Origin: Acholeplasmatales bacterium DTU056
Lineage (GTDB): Bacteria > Bacillota_I > Bacilli_A > ML615J-28 > CAG-698
NCBI GenBank assembly: GCA_001512985.1
Contig: LFRX01000046.1
Span: 8,516 to 28,220, forward strand
Direction of reading: 5' to 3'
Length of the DNA stretch: 19,705 nt
Shown: in pieces, positions 13,550 through 19,705 of the stretch
Position numbering within the stretch: the stretch's first letter is position 1
Layout: every line of letters starts with the position of its first letter
Made by a program: the position numbers and the translations under genes
The notes under the pieces: model-generated
The model's input: only the letters and a program-made list of their open reading frames with translations
Databases searched by the model: none
What the model was told of the DNA's origin: nothing

Positions 13550-14585
13550 GGTTGTTAAAGTTGGCAATCTATTAATTGGCGGAAATAATCCCATTATTAT
13601 TCAAAGTATGACCAACACGAAGACTAAAGATGTTGATGCAACTGTAGCTCAAATTAATAAATTAACACAAGCCGGTTGTCAATTAATTCGTGTATCGGTA
13701 TTAGACTTTGAAGATGCCAAAGCAATTTCAGAAATAAAAAAACAAATTAAGATTCCGATTGTTGCGGATATACATTTTGACTATCGAATGGCACTAGCAG
13801 CTATCGACAGTGGAGTTGATAAATTACGTATTAACCCTGGTAATATCGGCTCTATTGAGCGAATCATGGCCGTAGTAAATAAATGTAAAGAACGAAATAT
13901 TCCAATTCGAATTGGAATTAACTCTGGTTCTTTAGAAAAAGACTTACTTGAAAAGTATGGCCATCCAACCGCTGAAGCAATGGTTGAAAGTGCCCAAAGA
14001 CATGTTAAAATTCTTGAAGATTTAGGATTTACAGATATCGTAATTTCTCTTAAAGCAAGTTCAATAAATCTAACTTGCGAAGCCTATCAACTAGCTAGTC
14101 AAATGTTTGATTATCCGCTTCACTTAGGAATTACCGAAGCTGGATCAGCCTTTTCTGGTACTATTAAATCAGCCATTGGCTTAGGGATTCTTCTATCACA
14201 AGGAATAGGTGATACTATTCGCGTTTCTTTAAGCGCTGATCCAATCGAAGAAATTAAAGTAGCCAAAGAAATTTTAGCAAACTTTGGTTTATACCAAAAA
14301 CCACAATTAATTGCTTGTCCGACTTGTGGAAGGGTACAGTATAATATGTTAGAAATAGTAAACGAAATTGAAGAATTCTTGGCTTCAATTAATGCTAACA
14401 TCAAAGTAGCAATTATGGGCTGCGCAGTTAATGGTCCCGGTGAAGCACGTGAAGCTGATATTGGAATTGCGGGTGGAAGAAATGGTGCATTATTATTTAA
14501 AAAAGGCGAAGTCATCCGCCGCGTTGAAGAATATGAAATTGTATCTGTATTAAAAGATGAAATATTAAAAATGATTAATAATTAA
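13530..14585 (+). CDS. ispG: 4-hydroxy-3-methylbut-2-en-1-yl diphosphate synthase (IspG/GcpE)
   Basis: A 351-residue iron-sulfur enzyme converting MEcPP to HMBPP, the second-to-last step of the MEP isoprenoid pathway. The N-terminal TIM-barrel part starts with VKVGNLLIGGNNPIIIQSMT and includes the DIHFDYRMA and KLRINPGNIG motifs. The 4Fe-4S cysteines are in CPTCGR (C263, C266) and MGCAVNGPGEA (C298), with the catalytic Glu at 305. The length is normal for the short bacterial form. Start choice is open. ATG 13521 is only two bases after AAAGGA, and ATG 13530 is eleven bases after it, so both are imperfect. 13530 gives an N-terminus closer to the family. Either way it overlaps the end of the HTH gene by 20 to 29 bases and is expressed with it. 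The enzyme implies quinone or undecaprenyl-phosphate synthesis in this organism. Confidence 0.95.
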   Translation: MVRKQTKVVKVGNLLIGGNNPIIIQSMTNTKTKDVDATVAQINKLTQAGCQLIRVSVLDFEDAKAISEIKKQIKIPIVADIHFDYRMALAAIDSGVDKLRINPGNIGSIERIMAVVNKCKERNIPIRIGINSGSLEKDLLEKYGHPTAEAMVESAQRHVKILEDLGFTDIVISLKASSINLTCEAYQLASQMFDYPLHLGITEAGSAFSGTIKSAIGLGILLSQGIGDTIRVSLSADPIEEIKVAKEILANFGLYQKPQLIACPTCGRVQYNMLEIVNEIEEFLASINANIKVAIMGCAVNGPGEAREADIGIAGGRNGALLFKKGEVIRRVEEYEIVSVLKDEILKMINN

Positions 14586-14635
14586 GCTAAATTAATAACA
14601 AATAAACATAAATTATACATCCTTCATTCTCATAT

Positions 14636-14672
14636 AAAAAGCCAAGTTTGTTTAAAACTTGGCTTTTTATTA
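14636..14672. terminator. Bidirectional terminator between ispG and nfo
   Basis: A perfect 14-bp stem, AAAAAGCCAAGTTT (14636-14649) with AAACTTGGCTTTTT (14655-14668), has a 5-base loop and T-rich runs on both sides. It ends the rightward HTH-ispG unit and the leftward rsmE-mtaB-cshB-nfo operon. Confidence 0.92.
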
Positions 14673-14673
14673 T

Positions 14674-15576
14674 TTACTTATGATTAATAATGTCTTCAAT
14701 TAAATTCGGATTAAATTGTCCTGATTTAATCATCGCAATTTCGTATTTATATGGCGGTAATGATTCATTAGTGTGTGGATTTAAAACGTATGGTGTTTCT
14801 AAAATTTTTGGAATATGAACAAAACGTTTGTCTGTAATAACTCTATGTAATGTTTCAAATCCAATATTTCCAAATCCAATATTTGCATGACGATCCTTTT
14901 TAGAACCAAGAACATTCTTAGAGTCATTAACGTGAATTACTGCTAGTCGTTCAAAACCAATAATTTTATCAAATTCTTGAAAGACTCCGTCATAATTATT
15001 TACTAAATCATAGCCTGAATCAAATGTATGACAAGTATCAAAGCAAACCTTTATTCTTGGAGAATTTACAGTTTTAATTATTTCTTGTAATTCAGAAAAA
15101 TTTGAACCTACTTCACTACCTTTTCCAGCCATTGTTTCAATTGCAATATTTACATCAGTATGACTAGTTCTTTCTAAAATTTCAATTAATCCACTAACAA
15201 TATTGGTTATTCCTGTATCTATGCCTTGTCCTACATGAGCGCCAGGATGTAAAACAATTGTTTTAAATCCTGCTTCATAACAATATTTTACTTCTTTAGT
15301 AATAAAATCAATCGCAAAATTTCTTTTTTCTAAGTCCCCTTGGGCTAGATTGACGATATACGGCGCATGAACAACAACATCATTAATGTTAATATTATAT
15401 TTATCTAATAAATCCCGCATTTCAGGAATTTTCAATTGCGATAATGGTTTGCGATAGGTGTTTTGTGGGGCTCCAAGATATACCATAAAACAGTTAGCAT
15501 CATATGAAACAGCTTCTAAAACGGAGCCTTTTAACATATCAGTTCCAGCATTTCCAACATGTGAACCTATTTTCAT
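14674..15576 (-). CDS. nfo: Endonuclease IV (AP endonuclease)
   Basis: A 300-residue zinc enzyme that cuts DNA 5' of abasic sites in base excision repair. The zinc ligands of the family line up: H70 (VVVHAPY), H110 (VLHPGAH), E147 (AIETMAG), D180 and H183 (FDTCHTFDSGYD), H215 (VIHVNDSK), D228 and H230 (DRHANIG) and E260 (ILETPY). The protein starts MKIGSHVGNAG, typical of the family. Its ATG overlaps the cshB stop as ATGA (15573-15576), with GGGAG just upstream, which indicates translational coupling. It is the last gene of the operon; cshB-nfo adjacency is also found in Bacillus (yqfR-yqfS). Confidence 0.97.
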   Translation of the reverse strand: MKIGSHVGNAGTDMLKGSVLEAVSYDANCFMVYLGAPQNTYRKPLSQLKIPEMRDLLDKYNININDVVVHAPYIVNLAQGDLEKRNFAIDFITKEVKYCYEAGFKTIVLHPGAHVGQGIDTGITNIVSGLIEILERTSHTDVNIAIETMAGKGSEVGSNFSELQEIIKTVNSPRIKVCFDTCHTFDSGYDLVNNYDGVFQEFDKIIGFERLAVIHVNDSKNVLGSKKDRHANIGFGNIGFETLHRVITDKRFVHIPKILETPYVLNPHTNESLPPYKYEIAMIKSGQFNPNLIEDIINHK

Positions 15577-16904
15577 TTATTTCTCCCTTTCCGACGGTAT
15601 ATTTCTTCAATTCTAGCTCTTTTAAACTTACGTAATTGCTTTTCAATTAACTCTTTTCGTTTTTTTCGATATCCTGGTTTGACTTTCTTTGGTAATGGAA
15701 TTTTGCGATGAAGTTCTTCTTCCACTGTACTTGTAGGTCGTTTTCGTTGAGCTTGCGAATTACGTTCAGTTGTTGGAACAAGTTGATTATCAACTAAATT
15801 CATATATATAGAATTAATACCTTTTGATTCTAATTTTTCTAAATAATGATCATCTTCATAGTCATAAAAACTAATTGCATGTCCAATGTCTTCAAAGCGT
15901 GCTACTCGTCCAGTACGGTGGATATAAAATTCAATGTCTTCAGGTAATTCATAATTAATAACATGACTAGTACCTGGAATATCAATTCCACGCGCTGCTA
16001 GGTCTGTAGCAACCACATATTGATATTGGAAATTTTTAATTCGTTTAAGGATTTGCTTACGTTGTCGTGGTGGCAAATCACCACTTAATTTAGCTACTTC
16101 ATATCCTTGAGATGCTAAATATAAACTTATTTCATCAACTTTAGCTTTAGTATTGGCAAAGATTAAGGCTAAAAAGGGATTAAAAGATTTTAATAATCTA
16201 TTTAATAACTCATTTTTATCTTTATTTTTAGTTGGAATAAAAATATGAGTTATTGTATCTTTAGTTAGTTTTCTATTAGTCACATCAATAACATCAATTT
16301 TTTGCAAATACTTATTTAAGAAAACTATTAAGTTTTGAGAGATGGTTGCGGAAAAGACCATAATTTGAATTTCATTTGATAACACACTAAAAACTTGATC
16401 AATTTCTATTAGTTCACTTTCCGCAAAAAACATATCAGCTTCATCAATAACAATTGTCTTTGCAGTATGTAACTTTAAAACATTTTCGTCTACACATAAA
16501 TCTTTTATACGTCCAAGTGTTCCAATTACTATTTGTGGCTGAGATGATAAAAGACGTTTAATGTCGTCTTCGCGATCAGTCCCGCCGGTATAAAGACGAA
16601 CATCGATATGTATATCACTATGCTTAGTAATTTTTAATGTTTCTTCATATAATTGAAAAGCTAGTTCTCTAGTTGGACTTAAAAAAATGCTTTGACAAAA
16701 TCGTTTATCTTCTTCTAAGTTTTGTAAAATTGGTAGCAAAAATGCATGCGTCTTACCAGTCCCAGTAAGACTTTTACCAATAACTGATTTTCCTTCTAAC
16801 GCTTGAGGAATTATTTCTTTTTGAATCTCAGTTAATTTAATAAATCCAATCTCTTGTAAAGCTTTTTGAATATAAGGTTTAAAAGCAAAATCCTTAAAAT
16901 ACAT
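15573..16904 (-). CDS. cshB: DEAD-box ATP-dependent RNA helicase (CshB-like)
   Basis: A 443-residue RNA helicase, probably for ribosome assembly and RNA turnover at low temperature. The motifs are present in order: Q motif with Q28, motif I SLTGTGKT (45-52), Ia PTREL (77-81), GG (TGGTDRED), TLGR in place of the usual TPGR, II DEAD (154-157), III SAT (185-187), V ATDLAARGIDI and VI HRTGRVAR. A strongly basic tail of about 60 residues (rich in Lys/Arg) replaces any RNA-recognition domain. An in-frame GTG at 16913 overlaps the mtaB stop and lies inside the AGGTGATT ribosome binding site, so ATG at 16902-16904 is the likelier start. The gene overlaps nfo by four bases. The CshB name rests on the nfo neighbour and overall shape. 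Confidence 0.9.
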   Translation of the reverse strand: MYFKDFAFKPYIQKALQEIGFIKLTEIQKEIIPQALEGKSVIGKSLTGTGKTHAFLLPILQNLEEDKRFCQSIFLSPTRELAFQLYEETLKITKHSDIHIDVRLYTGGTDREDDIKRLLSSQPQIVIGTLGRIKDLCVDENVLKLHTAKTIVIDEADMFFAESELIEIDQVFSVLSNEIQIMVFSATISQNLIVFLNKYLQKIDVIDVTNRKLTKDTITHIFIPTKNKDKNELLNRLLKSFNPFLALIFANTKAKVDEISLYLASQGYEVAKLSGDLPPRQRKQILKRIKNFQYQYVVATDLAARGIDIPGTSHVINYELPEDIEFYIHRTGRVARFEDIGHAISFYDYEDDHYLEKLESKGINSIYMNLVDNQLVPTTERNSQAQRKRPTSTVEEELHRKIPLPKKVKPGYRKKRKELIEKQLRKFKRARIEEIYRRKGRNK

Positions 16905-16909
16905 TTCAA

Positions 16910-18208
16910 TCACCTACCCAATTTTCCTATTGAAATAGGATATCCTGCTTCAATTATTTCTACTTGAACTAAATCATTTACTTTACTATCTAATGCATCA
17001 AATTCTATATCCATATAATTACTTGTATGTCCAAATGCTTTTCCATTTTCAATTTTTTCAATAATTACTTCTTGGACAGTCCCAACGAAGTTTTGACGAT
17101 AAGCTAAAGCATTTTGTTCATTAACAAGTAATAATTCATTTACACGAACTTTTTTGGTAATTTCATCAACTTCATCAGGGTATGTATAGGCTTTCGTTCC
17201 TGGACGTTTTGAATAAGGGAATACATGCATTTCTCCAAATTTTATTTCATTAATAAAATTCTTAATATCATTAAAGTCTTCATTAGTTTCTCCACTAAAA
17301 CCAACCATAACATCAGTAGTAATATTAACTCCAGGGAATAATTGGCGTATTCTTTGAATTTTTTTTCGATAATAATCGAGATTATACTTCCGTGCCATTT
17401 TTTGTAGGATTTTATCGGAGCCACTTTGCAATGGAATATGGAAATGATTGCAAAATTTTTCTCTATTTTCCGCTATAATCGATAATAATTCATCCGTTAT
17501 TTCTGTTGCCTCAATAGAGGAAATGCGAATACGCCCTAAATTTGGGACATTTTTAACGATATCTTCTAATAATTTTGCAAAAGTATAATCTTTTAGGTCA
17601 GAACCATAAGCAGCAGTATTAATTCCAGTTAAAACTATTTCTTTTGTTCCTTGTTCTGTCAATAATTTGATTTCATCTATAACATCTTGGTGATTTCTAC
17701 TACGAACAGGCCCTCTTGCATAAGGAATTGCACAATATGTACAAAAGTTATTACATCCATCTTCTATTTTTATAAAGCCGCGAGTTTTATTATTAAATCG
17801 TTTTATTTTTAACTCTTCATAATTTTTAGTTTTTAATGCATCTTGAATTAATACTTGGGGATTTTTCTTTTCTAATGCAGACATGGCTAATGGATAAAGC
17901 ATAATTCGATTTGATGTACCAACTATAACATCGACACCTTCAATTTGCTTTACTTCATCAGGATGCAATTGAGAATAACAACCCATAACACATATTACTG
18001 CATTAGGGTTTTTCTTAATGGCTTGACGAATAATTTTTCTACTTTTCGCATCACTTGTTTTTGTTACTGTACATGTATTTATAATATATATATCACATAT
18101 ATCATCAAAATTTGTTAATTCAAAGCCATTTTCAATAAATTCGTTAACAATGGCTTCTGATTCATATAAATTAACTTTACATCCTAAAGAATAATAACTA
18201 ACTTTCAT
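16910..18208 (-). CDS. mtaB: tRNA N6-threonylcarbamoyladenosine methylthiotransferase MtaB
   Basis: A 432-residue radical-SAM enzyme that converts t6A37 to ms2t6A37 in ANN-decoding tRNAs. The N-terminal MTTase domain has the three cluster cysteines C10 (YSLGCKVN), C46 (INTCTVT) and C77 (VMGCYSQ). The radical-SAM cluster is C152-x3-C156-x2-C159 (CNNFCTYC, followed by AIPYARGPVRS). A C-terminal TRAM-like domain starts near 370. The SLGCKVN signature points to MtaB rather than MiaB or RimO. An in-frame GTG at 18217 is part of the AGGTGA ribosome binding site, so ATG at 18206-18208 is preferred. It overlaps the rsmE end by 11 bases. rsmE-mtaB order is conserved in Bacilli. It ends in TGA, which shows that TGA is a stop codon here. 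Confidence 0.95.
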   Translation of the reverse strand: MKVSYYSLGCKVNLYESEAIVNEFIENGFELTNFDDICDIYIINTCTVTKTSDAKSRKIIRQAIKKNPNAVICVMGCYSQLHPDEVKQIEGVDVIVGTSNRIMLYPLAMSALEKKNPQVLIQDALKTKNYEELKIKRFNNKTRGFIKIEDGCNNFCTYCAIPYARGPVRSRNHQDVIDEIKLLTEQGTKEIVLTGINTAAYGSDLKDYTFAKLLEDIVKNVPNLGRIRISSIEATEITDELLSIIAENREKFCNHFHIPLQSGSDKILQKMARKYNLDYYRKKIQRIRQLFPGVNITTDVMVGFSGETNEDFNDIKNFINEIKFGEMHVFPYSKRPGTKAYTYPDEVDEITKKVRVNELLLVNEQNALAYRQNFVGTVQEVIIEKIENGKAFGHTSNYMDIEFDALDSKVNDLVQVEIIEAGYPISIGKLGR

Positions 18209-18947
18209 TATTTTCACCTAATTCTAACTCATAACTTATAGCACTCATAATATACAATGGTGCTGTCTCAGTTCGTAAAATCCGTGGACCCAATCCAATT
18301 GGTAAAAAATTGTGGTCTTCTAGTAATTTAACTTCACGATCTGAGATCCCACCTTCAGGACCTACTAAGACTAAAATATTTTTTCCAGTAAAACTTCTTA
18401 AAATATCTTTAAATGATTTTAAGTTTCTTTTTTCTTCATAAGCATATAATGCTAAATCAAATTGTTCACGTAATTTTAATAATTGTTCAAATGAATAAAT
18501 ATCAGTAATTTCTAATAAACGATTACGATGACATTGTTCACTTGCTTCTTTTACAATTCTTTCAAGACGTTCTTTCTTTGGATCGCTACTCTTTTCAATT
18601 TTTACAATTGAGCGTTCCATTAATACTGGAATATATTTACTTGCCCCTAGTTCAACTAAACGGCGAATAACTTCTTCTTGTTTTGGACGTTTAACTAATC
18701 CATGAGCAATAACTACTTCAATTGATAATTCGCGATTATCATCAAGTTGTTCAAGAATAGTAAAAACAACTTCATTTTTTGTAATACTCTCTAAAGAGCC
18801 TAAATATACTATTCCTTCTTGATTGCAAAATAATGCTTTGTCGTGTATACTCATTCGCATCACATTTTTGATGTGATGATAATCATCACCAAAGATATAA
18901 ATATGATTTCCTCTTATTTGGTTATTTAACACAAAATAACGTTGCAT
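18198..18947 (-). CDS. rsmE: 16S rRNA (uracil-1498-N3)-methyltransferase RsmE
   Basis: A 249-residue SPOUT-fold methyltransferase that modifies U1498 of 16S rRNA. The N-terminal PUA-like domain (HHIKNVMRM near 24-32) is followed by the SPOUT domain. This domain has EQCHR (137-141, the usual EQSGR with substitutions), the SAM-binding knot LVGPEGG (194-200) and LGPRILRTETA (219-229). The ATG has AGGTGAT with good spacing. It opens the rsmE-mtaB-cshB-nfo operon with its own promoter region. In Bacillus prmA lies between dnaJ and rsmE; here it is absent. Confidence 0.95.
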   Translation of the reverse strand: MQRYFVLNNQIRGNHIYIFGDDYHHIKNVMRMSIHDKALFCNQEGIVYLGSLESITKNEVVFTILEQLDDNRELSIEVVIAHGLVKRPKQEEVIRRLVELGASKYIPVLMERSIVKIEKSSDPKKERLERIVKEASEQCHRNRLLEITDIYSFEQLLKLREQFDLALYAYEEKRNLKSFKDILRSFTGKNILVLVGPEGGISDREVKLLEDHNFLPIGLGPRILRTETAPLYIMSAISYELELGENNES

Positions 18948-18962
18948 ATTATCACCTATCCA

Positions 18963-19000
18963 AATAGTTATTATAACATATTTTATGTTATAAAACTATT
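18963..19000 (-). promoter_or_regulatory. Promoter region of the rsmE operon with a long dyad
   Basis: On the minus strand TATAAT (18970-18975) is a clear -10 about 23 bases before the start codon, with no good -35. It lies in an imperfect inverted repeat, AATAGTTATTATAACAT (18963-18979) with ATGTTATAAAACTATT (18985-19000), arms of 16-17 bases and a single offset. This could be an operator or only an AT-rich hairpin. Confidence 0.5.
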
Positions 19001-19024
19001 CATAAGATAAAAAAACAAAGTAAA

Positions 19025-19072
19025 CATAAAAAAAGCTCTTTAGAATAACAAAATAATAACTAAAGAGCTTTT
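19025..19072 (-). terminator. Rho-independent terminator after dnaJ
   Basis: Read on the minus strand, AAAAGCTCTTTAG (19060-19072 side) pairs perfectly over 13 bp with CTAAAGAGCTTTT (19031-19043 side) around a 16-base loop, followed by TTTTTTTATG. It lies four bases after the dnaJ stop. Confidence 0.85.
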
Positions 19073-19076
19073 ACCA

Positions 19077-19705
19077 TTATTTTTTAAAGAATTTTTTAAT
19101 ACGTTCAATTAATGATGGATTAATTTCAGTTGTTTGACGTAATTTTTTAAATAATTCTTTTTGCTCATTGGTTAATTTGGTTGGGGTAATTACATCCGCT
19201 ATAACATATTGAGAGCCGGTTTGCCCAGTACGAGCATTCGTAATTCCTTTCCCAGATAATTTAAAATGAGTTTTAGCTTGTGTTCCAGGAGGAATTTTTA
19301 AAGAAACATTCCCGTATAAAGTTGGAATTTCAATTGTATCACCAAGGGCAGCCTGGGAGAAAGAAATTGGAATTGTTAAGAAAATATCTAAACCTTTGCG
19401 CTCAAATATTTCATGTTTTTTAACATTAACATGCACATATAAATCGCCATTAGGACCGTTGTTTATTCCAGCATCGCCTTGAGCAGATAATCTTAATGTT
19501 TGGCCATCTTCAATACCGGAAGGAATACGAACTTTAATACGACTTTGTTTACGGATGCGACCTTCACCATGACATACTTTACATTTATTGCGAATTATTT
19601 TGCCTTCGCCACCGCAATCAGGACAACGTGTTTCAGTTTGAATACGGCCTAAGAATGTATGTTGTTCAGTAATAATTTTTCCTCGACCACGACAACGTGA
19701 ACATA
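19077..19705 (-). CDS. dnaJ: Chaperone DnaJ, C-terminal part (5' end beyond the window)
   Basis: The last 209 codons of a co-chaperone that delivers substrates to DnaK and stimulates its ATPase. The frame stays open to the right edge; an internal GTG (19434-19436) is not the start. Three of the four zinc-finger repeats of type I DnaJ are visible: CSRCRGRG at the very edge, CPDCGGEG and CKVCHGEG. The C-terminal substrate-binding domain follows (KVRIPSGIEDGQTLRLSAQG, NGDLYVHVNV, then IPTLYGNVSLKIPPGTQ), ending in a basic KKFFKK tail. The missing part should carry the J domain and Gly/Phe region. In Bacilli it normally follows hrcA-grpE-dnaK, which would lie to the right of this window. A terminator separates it from rsmE. 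Confidence 0.96.
   Translation of the reverse strand, partial: CSRCRGRGKIITEQHTFLGRIQTETRCPDCGGEGKIIRNKCKVCHGEGRIRKQSRIKVRIPSGIEDGQTLRLSAQGDAGINNGPNGDLYVHVNVKKHEIFERKGLDIFLTIPISFSQAALGDTIEIPTLYGNVSLKIPPGTQAKTHFKLSGKGITNARTGQTGSQYVIADVITPTKLTNEQKELFKKLRQTTEINPSLIERIKKFFKK

Noticed and set aside
14120..14515. Open frame of 131 codons on the minus strand
   Set aside because: Antisense shadow of the conserved ispG coding region; no start signal.
16910..16912. TGA as a tryptophan codon (genetic code 4)
   Set aside because: mtaB and cshB end at TGA at the length expected for their families, directly coupled to the next gene, and the proteins use TGG for Trp.
19434..19436. GTG as a start codon for a short 119-residue protein
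   Set aside because: The frame continues upstream through three DnaJ zinc-finger repeats to the window edge, so it is an internal valine of dnaJ.

Overview
The window is chromosomal DNA from a very AT-rich, low-GC Gram-positive bacterium on the Bacilli/Mollicutes side of the Firmicutes. Four things point there. Shine-Dalgarno sequences are strong and of the AGGAGGTGAT type. Conserved gene pairs match the Bacillus order: apt-rel-dtd, rsmE-mtaB next to dnaJ, and cshB-nfo. Families typical of Bacillota are present (TIGR04086, DUF421, SpoVB/MurJ-like flippase). TGA is used as a stop codon (mtaB, cshB), which argues against Mycoplasma/Spiroplasma and fits Acholeplasma-, Izemoplasma-, Haloplasma-, Turicibacter- or Erysipelotrichia-like lineages. 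IspG shows that isoprenoids are probably made by the MEP route. The lineage is inferred from features, not from a search.

Layout, left to right. Positions 1-3202 (minus) hold a large multidomain protein (TPR, GAF, PAS, degenerate GGDEF, degenerate EAL) followed by the start of a small membrane protein. Positions 3318-6582 (minus) are an apt-rel-dtd operon for purine salvage, the stringent response and D-aminoacyl-tRNA proofreading. Positions 6841-9479 hold a SpoVB/MurJ-like flippase (plus), a DUF421/YetF-like protein (minus) whose end overlaps the flippase, and a divergent TIGR04086 membrane protein (plus). rarA (plus) and an FtsK/SpoIIIE-like protein (minus) follow and converge on a shared terminator. 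rpmG (minus) is divergent from an HTH gene that overlaps ispG (plus). Positions 14674-18947 (minus) are a tight rsmE-mtaB-cshB-nfo operon, and the 3' two thirds of dnaJ (minus) runs off the right edge.

Most of the window is housekeeping: translation quality control and tRNA/rRNA modification, DNA repair and replication-fork maintenance, and (p)ppGpp and purine metabolism. Three genes stand out. The FtsK-like protein keeps the overall architecture but has lost the Walker A lysine (valine instead), the Walker B acidic pair and the C-terminal gamma domain, so it looks like a membrane-anchored pseudo-translocase. The 997-residue protein keeps GGDEF and EAL-like folds but neither signature motif, so it looks like a non-enzymatic sensor or scaffold. 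A transposase-type helix-turn-helix protein without a catalytic domain sits upstream of ispG and overlaps its start. No tRNA, rRNA, CRISPR array, complete IS element or phage gene was seen, and no gene-free stretch exceeds 300 bases.
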